A stretch of 64,000 nucleotides of DNA from Serratia symbiotica (GCA_024160085.1 JAMDYG010000001.1:1240001-1304000); one strand, 5' to 3'. Shown: positions 41,257 to 54,257, counted from the stretch's first letter. A program made the numbers and translations. The notes: generated from the sequence alone by a model not told the origin.

Positions 41257-41645
41257 ATGGCAAAGAAACAGTAAAAAGAAGAACTAGGCGGCTTGCCGCT
41301 CGAGTTACAGGTAGGTGACCAGGAAAACCAGGAAACGCTGAAGGTTGATGATTAGGCTTACGATAATTCTGGCGACACCAACGGTAGTAATGATGATCTG
41401 GAACAGGAACTGGAAGACGAAGCACAGGATGACGAGTTGGTTTCTGTGGTTATGACCAAAGACAATACGGTGCGGCATGACGGCCAGACTTATCTCGAAA
41501 ATCGGGAGTTCAAGCTTCCTTTAGAGGAGGCACAGGCACAACGCTTAATTAGATTAAGTGTTGTCACTGACGTTGACCAACTCCGTAAGCAGGCATTGAA
41601 GCGTGCGGCACCAACGATATCAATTCAATCGAGCTGTGGAATGAT
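41257..41645 (+). pseudogene. Small phage head-region protein, broken
   Basis: ATG 41257 begins MAKKQ, TAG after five codons, an acidic region (YDNSGDTNGSNDDLEQELED) with another TAG near 41354, then VVMTKDNTVRHDGQTYLENR and LIRLSVVTDVDQLRKQALKR. All pieces are in one frame. Proteins with this end (a short beta domain with RLIxLxVV) occur between the capsid and FII-like genes in lambda-like phages. Function unknown. Confidence 0.5.
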
Positions 41646-41987
41646 GGGTATCAATTGGGATCGGCATTTACTGGCACCGTTGCACGGCGTTTTTGGTGAT
41701 CCGGTTGAGTATCGGCCTGCTGGCAGTATTCCCTATACCCGCAGCGGCATCTTTGATCGGGCCTATACGCAGGACGTTGATCCTTTGGATGATGGCAGCA
41801 CTATCAACACCACACAAACCAGTGTTGGGTGTTCGTGATAGCCAGTTTTAGGCTCTACCCAAAACAGGGTGATCGGGTATTTATCGGTATTGTCGGCGGC
41901 GTGCTGGTGAATACGCTGTTTGCGGTTGCAGACGTTAAGCCTGATAGTCATGGCGGAATAAAGCTTATTCTCAATAAGGTGAGATGA
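41646..41987 (+). pseudogene. Head-tail connector (FII-like), broken
   Basis: The frame reads INWDRHLLAPLHGVFGDPVE and FDRAYTQDVDPLDDGSTINT, then shifts near 41822 to VLGVRDSQFRLYPKQGDRVF and GGVLVNTLFAVADVKPDSHG, ending TGA 41985-41987. This matches FII-type head-tail attachment proteins. The frame is fused upstream to the preceding gene. Confidence 0.65.
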
Positions 41988-42538
41988 TGAGCCCTAGAGG
42001 AATAAGACTGCTGGTCATCGAGGCGTTAAAGAATAAAACCGATGCAGGCAACCGGGTTTATTCGCCACGTGATTGGCCAACCACTGCTGACATGTATCCC
42101 GTTATCCTGGTGCAAACGCCCATCGACATTAAAAGTTCATTAGGCCGTAATACTTCCCCAGTTTACCACCCCATAACAACTGTTCGCTTTACTGGACGCC
42201 TGCGAGCGTTAGACGATGAAACGGAAGACAATGGGGCTGAAAAGGCTGAAGAGGCGCTTGATCAGTTACGCGAGCGGGTCGAGCGTGCGGTGATCAACAG
42301 TTATGAACTGACACGCGTTATTCAGAAATTTCAGCGGGTGCGATCCACCATTGATGTCGATGCTGGCGGCGAAGGGCATACAGTCCAGTTACTAATGGAG
42401 TTGGACATTGAATAATTACTATGGTCCTGAAGAGTTTTTTGAAATTGATATTGAGACTATTGAAGGAATAGACGTATCGCTTTCCATGCCTGATGGCTCC
42501 CCACCCCCGAACCCCACGTTAAAATCGATCTGGAGTAA
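41984..42538 (+). pseudogene. Tail terminator-like protein, frameshifted at the end
   Basis: ATG 41984 opens a 143-codon frame (RLLVIEALKNKTDAGNRVYS, WPTTADMYPVILVQTPIDIK, AEEALDQLRERVERAVINSY). A one-base change near 42413 makes a premature TAA. The other frame continues YYGPEEFFEIDIETIEGIDV to TAA 42536-42538, giving the last 40 residues. Most of the protein, including the U/gp37-like core, remains open. Confidence 0.6.
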
Positions 42539-42542
42539 CCCT

Positions 42543-42719
42543 ATGTTTGTTAAACCCGCACCGGGTCGTGTTGTACACAATTCGGTCAAGGGCACCTTTT
42601 TGCCAGGATCTGGCCAATAGGTGCCTGATGATATTTTTGGTGACGCCGCCTGAAGGATGGCGATGTTGAAAAATTCGACCCAAACACGGTGGTAAAGCCA
42701 GCCATAGGGAAGAAAACTA
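42543..42719 (+). pseudogene. DUF2635-like small tail protein, broken
   Basis: ATG 42543 gives MFVKPAPGRVVHNSVKGTFL, PGSGQ, TAG 42618-42620, then VPDDIFGDAA and, after shifts, LKDGDVE-like sequence. This small protein sits before the sheath gene in Mu-like phages. Role unknown. Confidence 0.6.
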
Positions 42720-42731
42720 GGAGAATGAACA

Positions 42732-44305
<1,574 letters not shown>

Positions 44306-44314
44306 GGGGTATTT

Positions 44315-44677
44315 ATGGGAGATACAACTAACCGCCTGACCGATACTGCTTACGTCACCATTGACGGTGTGACGGTTATGGTCGCTGGCTAGTTTAAATA
44401 TAGCTCCAGAAAAGTGGAACGCTCCACGCTCACCGGGATAGACAGTGTGCATGGTTACAAGGAGAAACTACGTGCGCCGTTCATTTCATACCAGGCACGT
44501 GACAGTAGCAGCACGTCGATTGCCAGGATAAATAATTCAACCGATGTAACGGTTGTTGTGGAACTGGCCAACGGTAAAACGGTGATCGGTGAAAATATGT
44601 GGTCCGTGAACACGCAGGATGTGGATAGCGAGGAAGCAGTATTTGATGTTCGCTGGGAAGGCGGCTCGGTGACGTAG
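44315..44677 (+). pseudogene. Contractile tail tube protein, one nonsense codon
   Basis: ATG 44315 gives MGDTTNRLTDTAYVTIDGVT, TAG 44390-44392, then KYSSRKVERSTLTGIDSVHG and ELANGKTVIGENMWSVNTQD to TAG 44675-44677. All in one frame, so a single nonsense codon disables it. It is the Mu gpM-type inner tube, directly after the sheath. Confidence 0.75.
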
Positions 44678-44684
44678 TATTGAT

Positions 44685-45075
44685 ATGGTTATGCTTGATA
44701 AGAAAAAACGATTGTACGGCGATGTGCATTACGAGCATCTAGACCTGAAAGAGCCAGTCCTGGCCGAGGTAGAGCATTTTTTATGACATTCAGCGAGCTA
44801 AGAACAGCAAGGCCGCAATGAAGCTGCTGATCGCCTTGAATACGGGGGTGACTGAAAAGTGCTGGGCAGTATGGCATTTACCGATTACCGGCAATGCGAG
44901 GACTACCTGATGTCTTTTTTAACCTTCGATCCATCGCCGGATGGCAGCAGTTAGCCGCTGAGGTGACGAAGTATTACAGGTGGGGACCCTATGATGCATG
45001 GTCCCTGACCCGTACCCGGTTGGACTTCTGGGTCAATCAGGACAATCGCATAGAAAAATGAAGGCAGGTAAATAA
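44685..45075 (+). pseudogene. Tail assembly chaperone (gp41-like), broken
   Basis: ATG 44685 gives MVMLDKKKRLYGDVHYEHLD, KEPVLAEVEHF and a stop. Other frames give YDIQRAKNSKAAMKLLIALN, then MAFTDYRQCEDYLMSFLTFD and KYYRWGPYDAWSLTRTRLDF near 44950-45040. The layout (chaperone between tube and tape measure) is the usual one for contractile tails. Confidence 0.65.
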
Positions 45076-46726
45076 TGGCGAATTAGTTTGATTTCGAGCT
45101 GACAGCAAGCGATCAGGCATCGGCGTCAATTCAGCGGATTGAGGAGGTGGTAAAGAACCTCAACCCGCTGTTAAATAAAACGCGAGAAGGCATTGCGCTC
45201 GGCTGCCAGGAATCAAGAGATAAACTAGATATCCTGGGAAGTCAGTTTAACGTATTAGCCAGACATGCCCGTAGCGGTGTTCAATTCATGGGCGATCTGG
45301 TTCCTCCGCTGAAAATGGTCAGGGGCTTGACATTGGGGCTTGGTGGCGTAGCTGCTGTGGTGAATATTGTCAGAAATAATCTGACAGAATGTGCCAATGC
45401 GAGTTACCGCATCGATACCGTCGCAAGAAACGTCAGCATGACGGCAGGTGCGTTTCAGTAGCTTACGGGAGCCATGATCGAAAACGGCACAACCCGTGAG
45501 ACCGCAGAAATCTCGATTGTGGGTATTTTTGATAAAGATAGTGACGCTGCCCATGCTCGTAATGACTATTTTTTAGCATTGCTGAAAGAGAAGAAAATAG
45601 GGATCAGTGAAACGAAAGAGGGGCCGGCAGATGTTACAAAATTAATTAATGACCTCAATTGCGTGATCAACACGATGTCCTCTAGAGAACAGGCACTTTT
45701 ATCCAAAACTTGGGGGTTGTCACCTGAATTGCTCAGTTATTTGCGCAATACTACCAGTGAAGTGTAGCGCCTGAAAGACCTGGCTCGGCGTGACGGCCTC
45801 ATATTTAGATTTAGTGACAAGGATCTGCAAAACGCCTTGGCGTTTAAACAGCAGATGAATCAGATCAGCGCAGCCTTTAATGGGATGCAGATGAAGGTGC
45901 AAGTATGGTTGGGGCAGTCGGAGTTCTTGGCGGCGTCAGTAGATCAAATCAAGTAGGTCGTCACCCATGGCCTTGACAAGGTCACGCTAGGCTCAATCCT
46001 GACGTTCAATAGCGGTGGGAAACAGGCAGACATTTTGCGCCAGGAACAAGGTGACGATCAATTCAAAGACACGCTCACATGGAAAGAGAAACTAGATTTA
46101 AATCTTGGCTATGCATCGGAAGCCATACTCAAGAAACTAAAGATTTATTATAACCCTTCAGGTGAGCCTGGGATTTCAACGCCTGATAGTCAACTGGGAA
46201 ATAATGTACTTGGAATGCGTAATAACAACCCTTGCAATCTCAGATCCGTACCGAATACGACTGGCAATAATAGACGGAATGGCGGCACTTTCTCGCCAAC
46301 TCATGCTGTACGGTAATCGTGGTAACAATACGTTAAATGGCATCATTCATACTTATGCGCCCAGTAAAGAGAATAATACCCAAACTTATATTAATGCTGT
46401 GTAGAGAATGACTGGATTTAATCCTTATGACAGGATAGATCTCCATTCTCCCGCCGCATTGGAACGGTTAATCCCAGCGATTATACAGCATGAGAATGGT
46501 GCTCAGCCATACAGCCGGGAACAGATTCTCAGGGGGATCAGTGATTATGTTTATGATCCGCGCTGGAGCAGGTTGCGTGATCGGAACACTTTATCTGGAA
46601 ATCACGCTGGTCAATCCCCAAACAGGCGAGCGGTGGAAAGTATAAACGGAAGGCGGCGGACGTGTATCCTTGTCAATGCAATCATTGAGTTGAACCGCCA
46701 TGGTGGTTTTTTGTTTTGGAGAATTT
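45075..46726 (+). pseudogene. Tail tape measure protein, broken and short
   Basis: ATG 45075 (second codon region contains a TAG near 45084) gives FDFELTASDQASASIQRIEE and ARSGVQFMGDLVPPLKMVRG, with helical and hydrophobic segments. Stops are at 45459, 45765 and 45954. The C-terminal part (GMRNNNPCNLRSVPNTTGNN, MARQLMLYGNRGNNTLNGII, LERLIPAIIQHENGAQPYSR) is a structural lysozyme-like module seen in Mu-type tape measures. Total size (about 550 codons) suggests internal loss as well. Confidence 0.8.
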
Positions 46727-48150
46727 ATGGCTCTGATTACTGATGCGATCTCATCGCTGCTGGGTGGCCGGCGACAACTGGGATTGGTTTGAGCATATTC
46801 ACTCTGCATCTTTTCGCGGAGTTCCTTTCGCGATAGTCAGTGCCGAAAGCGTATTTGGACGTCGCCAGGCCTTGCATGAGTACCTTTATCGTAACACTAT
46901 ATGGGTCGGGGATTTGGGGCGCGGTACCCGGAAACTGATCGTTCGCGGTTTTATTGTTCACAACAGTTTGGCTTATAACGCCCCTGAGGTGATCACTTAT
47001 AGCGTAACTCGTTGGTCGCTGCTTGTGAAGCTGAGGGGGCCGGCATGCTGATTCATCCGACTCTAGGGGGAACTTACGGTCGGCGTTCCTGATGGCGGCC
47101 TGCGGGTGCTGGAAAGTTGTGGATAACGGGAGATCGTTCGAATTCACGCTTACCCTCATTGAGTCCGGCCTGAAGGTTTTCAGCATTACCGGCAACACAC
47201 AGGTAGCTTCGCTGGTTCAAACTCATTGGCTACGCACCGGTTTGATGGCAGCCACCAAATTTATCGCCACGGTGAAGGGCGAGATTAGGAGCGTCACCCT
47301 AACCATCAAGACGCTGCGAAATACGGCCGCGTTTTGGGGGAATAAAGTGAAAGACACGGCCAACGAAGTAACGAATCTCAGCAACGTCTTGAAGTCCACC
47401 TTCGGCTGCGCCCGCTATATCCAGTATAACAAATGATTTGTGGGGGGCGGTGTTTCTAGCTCTACCGGGACGGTAAACCGTACCGTAGATACTAAAAACC
47501 AGCCCGGACTGGTCATGCAGAAAATGGCGTAAGCGGTGACTAGGCGATCTAATCTCCTGTCTAAAACAGCCACCTTTGAGGGCGTGAATTTAGTTAATGC
47601 GTTCCCTGGCAATGCGAAAACTATCATTGATGCGGTTATGACCTTCACAGGCAGCGTGGAAGAGAAAATCCGTATGCTTAAAACATTGGCTTCATACCGA
47701 AACGCGACGTTTTATGTGACTAATTCGGAAGATGCCATTGCCTAAAGTGCCACGACCTTACTCTGCGTTTTATCCGCTGGTGCACTGGCTGTGGTAGCTG
47801 TGGTAGCTATGGTGGCTGTAAGAGTATGAACCCTCAAGCTATGACAACGCTATTTTGATGCTAAACCGTGTCCGCGACACATTGGATGATGTGTTGTTAA
47901 TGGTGGCCGATGCCGGGGATGATGATGACTATCTCAATTTGCTGGAAACACGCAACGCTCTTATCAACGCATACGGTCAGAAAGGTGCAGATCTGAGTTC
48001 GCTGACGCAAGTTGGCCTATCTGCCTCATTGCCTGCGTTGATGCTTGCTAATCGTCTTTACCAGAATGCCGCGCGCGGGGATGAGTTGGTGTAGTCAGGT
48101 TCATTCTCGCTACCCAGCCTTTATGCCAACGAAATTCAGAGCGCTGAGAA
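46727..48150 (+). pseudogene. DNA circulation / tail protein gp43-like, broken
   Basis: ATG 46727 gives MALITDAISSLLGGRRQ, then a shift to HSASFRGVPFAIVSAESVFG, FGRRQALHEYLYRNTIW and IHPTL/GGLRVLESV-type pieces. Later NGRSFEFTLTLIESGLKVFS, FPGNAKTIIDAVMTFTGSVE and LETRNALINAYGQKGADLSS follow in several frames. This is the Mu gp43/N family with the DNA-circulation N-terminal domain. A 9-base tandem repeat lies at 47789-47824 inside it. Confidence 0.75.
47789..47824 (+). repeat. 9-base tandem repeat in the gp43-like gene
   Basis: Two exact copies of CTGTGGTAG (47789-47797, 47798-47806) are followed by CTATGGTGG and CTGTAAGAG. The translated ALAVVAVVAMVAV run reflects this. It is a third short tandem repeat in the window, with a different unit length. 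Confidence 0.7.
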
Positions 48151-48151
48151 A

Positions 48152-49231
48152 ATGAAAGATAAACTGATTTTGACATCCGGCGGCAAACAAATTTCCGGCT
48201 GGGATTCTGTCCGCGTTATGCGCAGCATATGGCGTTTACCCTCTGATTTTACTCTCTCTTTAATGGACTACTACCCCGGTAATGACGATAAGCAATTAGT
48301 GCTACCGGGTGACAGTTGCACCGTGCATTTGGGGGATAATCTGGTTATGACCGGGTACATTGACCGCTGGAACCCAGAGTTATAGGTAAGATGCGCCACA
48401 AGGTGCATGCAACTGGGCGAAGTAAATATCAGGACTTGGTGGATTGCTCAGCAGAATGGCCAAACAACGTAATTAGCTAGGCCACTGCGTTATAAATCGC
48501 TCAAATACTGGCTGAACCTTACGGAATTAGCGTCACCAGCGATGTAGAGGATTTGACGACCGTTCCCCAATTTACGTTAAATTGGGGAGAATAATCACAA
48601 GAAGTGATTGACAGGATCACCCGTTGGACTGCTCTACTGTACTACGATAAACCAGATGGCAGCCTTTATCTGACCCGTGTCGGAACTGTGAAAGCGGCCA
48701 GAGGTGTGGCATAAGGTGAAAACATCGAGACGGCATCTTTCATGGCATCAATAGACGAACGGTACTCGGATTATATTTGGGTATCGATGTCTATGACGCT
48801 AGTGATGAAACTGTCACCAGCATGGGGGATATTCTTCGTTAACCCTGGCGCGAGCCAAAGATCCGGAAGTTGCCAAATTACGTTATCGAAACCGGGTTGT
48901 CATCGTGGAAAGCACTATGAACTCGCATGGTCAAGCGCAAAACCGCATCGACTGGGAGATGAACCGTCAATATGACTGATCCCGCTGTTTGCAGGTTGAG
49001 ATCGACAGTTGGCGGGACAAGTTGGGAAAGCTCTGGGAGCCAAATACTCTAATCCACATTAACATTCCTGTAGTTGGCCTCAATAACCAGCTTTGGCTAT
49101 TGGCCGAAGTAATATTTATCCGTAATGAGCGAGGTACCTGCACCAAGCTTGTTCTGATGCCGTTGCCGTGTGAAGCGTTTGCCGTGCAGCCCTACCAATT
49201 TTACAGACAGGTACAGGAGCTTAACCCATGA
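48152..49231 (+). pseudogene. Baseplate hub protein gp44/P-like, broken
   Basis: ATG 48152 gives MKDKLILTSGGKQISGWDSV and DFTLSLMDYYPGNDDKQLVL, with a stop at 48383. Many stops follow to 48850. Then AKDPEVAKLRYRNRVVIVES, MNSHGQAQNRIDWEMNRQYD and WRDKLGKLWEPNTLIHINIP, LNNQLWLLAEVIFIRNERG, ending TGA 49229-49231. It matches the Mu P/gpD-like hub family. The middle third is the most decayed part. Confidence 0.78.
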
Positions 49232-49817
49232 GTGAGTGCATATTGAGGTAACTTGGCAGTCGAGTGGCCATGATGATCTGTATTGGAAAGATCACGGGTT
49301 ACAGCGATGCTGGAGGTATCCAACAACTGCAATACCATACGCCATTGGAAGTCATAGGAGCAATGCCACGAATGGCGGAGTTTGGCTTTTCATCTGGCCT
49401 ACCGGTTGGCACTAATGTTGTTCTGGCCTATTTGGGCGGAGACCGTTCCAGTGCTGTGATTGTGGCCAGCAATAATCAGCAATATCGGCAATCCGGGTTT
49501 AAAGCGGGAGAAATGGTTATCTATGACCAATGGGGTGTGTTTATCAAACTCACTGAAAACGGCATGGAAGTTAAAGCCAACGGCCAGCCGGTAACTGTTC
49601 GCCATGCGACGACTGTCACGGTCACGTCATCAGAGAAAATCAAACTAGATACCTCGCGTCTGGAGGTCACAGATAACGTGGTTGACAACTGCGACAGTAA
49701 TGGTGCTTCGCTAAAAACCCTACGTGAAGCCTACAATGTGGGCATGACCACGTTTTAAAAGACGTGCAAAGTGGCAGCAACAACATAACCAGCGATAAAC
49801 CGGGGAGGATTGTCTGA
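49228..49817 (+). pseudogene. Baseplate spike protein gp45/V-like, broken
   Basis: ATG 49228 overlaps the previous stop; codon 8 is TAA; then LGSRVAMMICIGKITGYSDA and LEVIGAMPRMAEFGFSSGLP, GGDRSSAVIVASNNQQYRQS and VKANGQPVTVRHATTVTVTS are in the same frame. A shift near 49735 moves the end (HVLKDVQSGSNNITSDKPG) into another frame, closing TGA 49815-49817. From an internal ATG (49264) a nearly full-length OB-fold/beta-helix protein could be read. Confidence 0.78.
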
Positions 49818-50253
49818 TGAGCGACATCAGTTCCTTTTGGGATATTGAACGGTTGGTGGCTGACTGGCGTGAAGTCAATGGTGACCTCATCAACGGCAAC
49901 AACCTTCAGACCGTAATCATTATCAGCCTGTTCACCGATCGGGTTGCAGGTGATGACGATGTCATCAATGGAGACGATCGGCGAGGATGGTGGGGGGATT
50001 TAGACGAAGAGCACAATATTGGTTCAAGGCTGTGGTTGTTACGGCGTAAAAAGCTGGATCATTCTGTTGCCTGGAAAGCTGAAGACTATGTCCGGTAGGC
50101 GTTGCAGTGGCTGATCACTGATGGAGTGGTGTTGTCAGTGACGGTTACAGCCTAGATCGTTTACCCGCGCCAACTTAACTTGGTTATCAGCTATCAGAAA
50201 CTGGGGAGCCATGACGATACGGATATGCGTTTTTTTGGGTTTTGGAGCAATAA
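49817..50253 (+). pseudogene. Baseplate protein gp46-like, broken
   Basis: ATG 49817 gives FWDIERLVADWREVNGDLIN and NLQTVIIISLFTDRVAGDDD and GWWGDLDEEHNIGSRLWLLR, TAG 50096-50098, then WLITDGVVLSVTVTA and, in another frame, YPRQLNLVISYQK, ending TAA 50251-50253. It is the Mu gp46 family (W-like wedge). Confidence 0.78.
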
Positions 50254-50256
50254 GCA

Positions 50257-51380
50257 ATGCTATTTAATCGACCTAAACTGACCGAACTGCGCGAAAAGAG
50301 TCCGCACGCAGCTTAAATCGGAATTGAGACAAACCGGCGCACTGCTGCGCTACTCTAACATGAGTGTACTAGCTGATGCCGATGCTGGACTGGCACACTT
50401 GCATTACGGCTACCCTGATTACATTGCGCAGCAGGCCACGCCTTTTAATGCTACTGATGAATGGCTAGCAGGATGGGCTGCCCTGAAAAGGGTTTATCAA
50501 ATAGCTGCTAATCCGGCTTCAACACCCTCATATCAATTCACCGGCATCGCAGACTTCACCTTAGAGAAAGAGGCGGTGCTGCGTCGGGGGAATGAGTATT
50601 ATTACCGCCTCATCGAGGATGTGACTATAGGCAAAAACGGCGATGGTATTGGCAAGTTGACCGCGATCCTCTCTGATATCATTGACGCGCCAACAGGTGG
50701 TGGTATTAACGGTAATGCTTATTCTGACACGGCCCTGACGTTAGATATTTCAAATTGTCGAACCTTGCTACCAGAGGGGCAGATATTGAAACGCAAGAGA
50801 GTCTACGCGCTTGCATGCTGCTGGCGCGTATCAAACCCCTCCGCAAGGCGGCAGCAATAAAGACTATGAACAATGGGCGCGTGTAGTGCCTGGTATATTA
50901 CCCGGTACTGGACCAAGCGGCGGCTGATGGGGCTGGCACTGTTATGGTGTACATCATGTGTGATGGCAACGATGAAACCAATCATGGTTTTCCTATATGG
51001 ACTGACGGTCTATCCCCGCGGGATGAATGGGGGGTTCAGAAAGCGACAAGTGATCAAGGCAGGGTAGCTGATTACATTTATCCGCGTGCCCCGGTGACTG
51101 CTTTGGTTTACGCCTGTTCGCCCATCGCGAAGACGGTGGATTTTAAGATTAGTGGCATATCTCATATTGGCAGTGATATTACGGCGGCTACTGCCTCTGC
51201 CATAGATAGCGTGTTTTTCCATAAGGGGACGCCATCGGGAAACGGGAAGATATTTCTTTCCTGAACAGGGCGATCGGTGATATTGTAGGAACGGCCGGAT
51301 TTATTCTGGTCACCCCATCGGCCGATATTGATCTTAGGGTTGGGAAACTGCCCGTGCGTGGCGAGGTGGAGTACACATAA
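50257..51380 (+). pseudogene. Baseplate wedge protein gp47/J-like, broken
   Basis: ATG 50257 gives MLFNRPKLTELREK, then a shift to QTGALLRYSNMSVLADADAG, ATPFNATDEWLAGWAALKRV and SGNGDG-like core with TIGKNGDGIGKLTAILSDII. Shifts near 50745 and 50870 follow; TKRRLMGAGTV-like sequence, YIMCDGNDETNHGFPIWTDG and APVTALVYACSPIAKTVDFK are at 50940-51140. TAA is at 51378-51380. At least three lesions. Confidence 0.8.
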
Positions 51381-51742
51381 GCCAATATACTGCTGATGAC
51401 TACCAAAGAGCGCTGTATGCCTTAGCACCAGCAGCCAGTCAACGGACTATTTTATCCGAATAGCCAAATAATACCCTGGGTTACGATATCACTATCACCC
51501 AATACTGTCAGGCTCGCGCGGGAATGTCAGTGTTTGGTGATGCGATAAATGGGGAATACTAGCCTTTTACCTAGCTGGTTACCTCCCCGGAAACTACCAT
51601 CACTAATGCGAGATCAGGACGTACCTATTGCGGTGACCTACTGCGTTCCTGGGGTAACAAACAGCTTGAGTGCTAGATAAAGGCATTATCCCCATAACAG
51701 ACTGTAGTGAAATTTGGCTACCTGGTCTCTACCGAGACATAA
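51377..51742 (+). pseudogene. Tail protein gp48-like (YmfQ), start lost and deleted
   Basis: The expected initiator before SQYTADDYQRALYALAPAAS is ATA at 51377-51379, overlapping the gp47 stop. A deletion removes roughly the middle half: after about 51460 the sequence jumps to LGYDITITQYCQARAGMSVF, then TNARSGRTYCGDLLRSWGNK and stops. It is the Mu gp48/DUF2313 family. Confidence 0.7.
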
Positions 51743-51802
51743 TCACTCTAATTTTTCTTTGTTACTTAATTACCCATAATCGTTTAAATACGAGGACTAC
51801 TT

Positions 51803-52569
51803 ATACAAAAAATCGGTGATATCACTACTACAGCCGATCTACAGGGCGAGTTTACAGACGGCAATGTTGCCCAGGGAGTGAGTCCCACTATTCTTCCCGC
51901 AGCCTGGTTTAATAAGATTGCAGCGTGAGTTGGTTAACATAGTTAAAGGGGCAAGACTATTAATTGATCCTAAAAATGATGGTCAAATACTTTCTATAAT
52001 TGAGGTGCTGATCGCTTCAAAATAATATCTAAGCATATATCCCATTAGAATGCATTATTTGGTTTGCATAGAACAAAGACCCCAACAAACCTTTCCCCGG
52101 CACTACGTGGGAATATATTGCTGAGGACAAAATAATACGCTTAGCCGCCGCTAACGGCAGCGATGTTATGTCAACAGGCAGCTCCGAATAAGTTACGCTG
52201 ACTGTAGGTAATTTGCCAGCTCACGACCATACATTCTTAGCTAATACCAGTAGTTTTGATTATGGTACAAAAACAACAAATACATTCTACCACGGGACAA
52301 AAGTAACGACCAATGCAGGAGCACACAATAACTCAATTGCGTCATCAAAAGCTGAAAATAGCGGCAACGGTTTTTGGCAGGGACCAGTAAACGGTTTATG
52401 CGGTAATACTAGTAGTATGGGTTATCACTCACATGAGGTAGCGATTGGTGCTCATAGCCATACAGTTGGAATTAGTGCTCACTCGTACTCTATTTACGGT
52501 ACTACTACAAACACAGGTTCAGGTTCGGCACTGTTGATAACAAATGCCTATATTAAATTTATGGATTAG
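51803..52569 (+). pseudogene. Tail fibre protein, broken, start codon lost
   Basis: ATA (51803-51805) stands where ATG is expected before QKIGDITTTADLQGEFTDGN and VAQGVSPTILPAAWFNKIQ. A shift near 51922 gives RELVNIVKGARLLIDPKNDG, a stop near 52023, then PNKTFPGTTWEYIAEDKIIR. From 52213 an open frame carries the receptor-facing end (LPAHDHTF, YHSHEVAIGAHSHTVGISAH), a His-rich collar-type tip, to TAG 52567-52569. Confidence 0.75.
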
Positions 52570-52585
52570 TATAAGGAGCGCGTAA

Positions 52586-53060
52586 TTACAGTGATTTTTT
52601 AAATTTCACAGGCGTACCACCATATAAACAATTGGCTGGAACGTCTGTTGTTACGACGCTATTTTCTGCTATAACGCTATTTTCACCAATTTTTACTTCT
52701 GGAAGTATAGTGACATTAGCACCAACAAATACGTTATCTCCAATAGTAGTAATCGGTGGATGAATCTTTCTTTGAATGGATAGTCTTACTGCTAGTTCCA
52801 TAGGATGCGTAACGGTGTATAGGGTTACTATGGGGCCAATAAGTACATCACTACCAATGCTTATTTATGAATAGTCTATGCATATAAAATCATAATTAAT
52901 ATATGTGTTTTCACCGATGGAAATATTTCCGCCTCCGAAGTGAAACAGGGAGACGATGAAATAGGATGGGGGAGTTTAACCTCAGCCTTTCTTAATAGAG
53001 CGAGAGCAACTTTTTTGGAAATTTTTTGTATTTAATATGTGTCTTGCTCTAGCGGGAGTG
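52586..53060 (-). pseudogene. Hexapeptide-repeat O-acetyltransferase, broken
   Basis: The minus strand reads FGGGNISIGENTYINYDFIC, IDYS-stop-ISIGSDVLIGPIVTLYTV, THPM, then PPITTIGDNVFVGANVTILP and GENSVIAENSVVTTDVPANC. These are left-handed beta-helix hexapeptide units of the LacA/maltose acetyltransferase group. Next to a tail-fibre gene it could be a lysogenic conversion gene that acetylates surface sugar. A stop and upstream frameshifts inactivate it. Confidence 0.7.
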
Positions 53061-53565
53061 ATTTTTTTGCAAAGTAAAATCCAGTAGCTGTTTTAGAGGA
53101 TATATAGCCTATTACGAGGATTACCGTTTTATTGTTCAACCACTTTATCAGTCACCACGCCGGATAATAAGTCTCACCCTGCTCGATGTGGAGTGTGTAC
53201 TAAAAAACGTACCAGGAATACATTTATGTGAATAAAAGATACTAAATTTCATCTATTTAGATAAAAAATAGCGTAATCGTGGAGTAGAATGTGGCTGTTA
53301 CCTTGCTGCTCAAAATAGCATCTCTTCATTGGCGGGGAAATATCCCCCTGTTGTAATGGCGAGAGGCGTGATGCTAAGCTATGGTTGATTTATTACGCGT
53401 AGCGATGGTCCATCAGGCAGATATTCGAGCATTTGTTTTGCCGCATCGTCCTTAGTGGGGGCAATGCCGTAGCGCTCATTATAGATGATTGATGGTCAAT
53501 AAATCGGTTTTGACTCGACTCCTAGCTTAGGATCTTGCCGTTTTAGTATCCCGCCAACCTGAACT
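53061..53565 (-). pseudogene. Unidentified minus-strand gene remnant
   Basis: A minus-strand frame from about 53480 reads NERYGIAPTKDDAAKQMLEY and LPDGPSLRVINQP-stop, then LSITPLAITTGGYFPANEEM. The composition is clearly protein-like, but I do not recognise the family. Stops lie on both sides and it abuts the end of the S24 repressor. The DNA from 53061 to 53250 shows nothing clear. Confidence 0.4.
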
Positions 53566-54255
53566 TTACCAAGATAATGAAGACCAGAATACGCGATCCA
53601 ACACCACCAACTGCTCTTTACGCTGTTGGTAGCTGAGTTGTTCATCCCGATACTATTTCCTATTTAGCGAACGAATGGTCACGCCGCCATTGGGCTGTTC
53701 TATCAGGATCTTCACCCGCAGAAGATTACCGTGGCGGCGAATCACATAGGTCTTGCCTTCTCGAATGCGGGTATCGTCGGTGTTGATACCCATACATTAC
53801 TATCTTGCAAGCGCGGTTCCATGCTAGAACCTGAAATGCGGATAATCCGTGCTGCGTTCACCGCCACCCCAATTTTGTCCAGATAGTAACGGCGAAAAAA
53901 TAAGCGAAAACTCTTCACGTTCGATGATTTCATAGCAGCCGTCGCCAGCGGAAAAATCGATATCCAGCAGTGAGATCTCAACAAACTCTTCCTTATCCTG
54001 TGTGCTATCCTCCCACTCTATGGGTTTCAGGCGGGCAGGCTGAAAGTATGATTCTGATGCCACGTTGTCGAGCGGGAAAGCCAACGATTTTTCATTAAAC
54101 ACATTGAACCAGCCCTTGGGCAGATTCAGCTTAGCTTCAATTTGCTTGGCGAGGTTGTCGCAAAGATTGCAGGAGGATTCAACCATAGCGGCGAATTCAT
54201 TTTGGTTGATGCCTTGTTGAGTATAGCGAACCATCAGTTCGCGCAGGTTATTGCG
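53566..54255 (-). pseudogene. Second S24-type phage repressor, broken
   Basis: Minus-strand parts: NNLRELMVRYTQQGINQNEF (HTH) near 54250, then LPKGWFNVFNEKSLAFPLDN, and the S24 domain GVAVNAARIIRISGSSMEPR with the catalytic Ser, INTDDTRIREGKTYVIRRHG with LLRVKIL (Lys). The end is LVVLDRVFWSSLSW and TAA 53566-53568. Frameshifts near 53880 and 53800 and a stop near 53670 break it. Unlike the CI at 23765 it sits at the far right end of the prophage. Confidence 0.75.
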
Positions 54256-54257
54256 CC

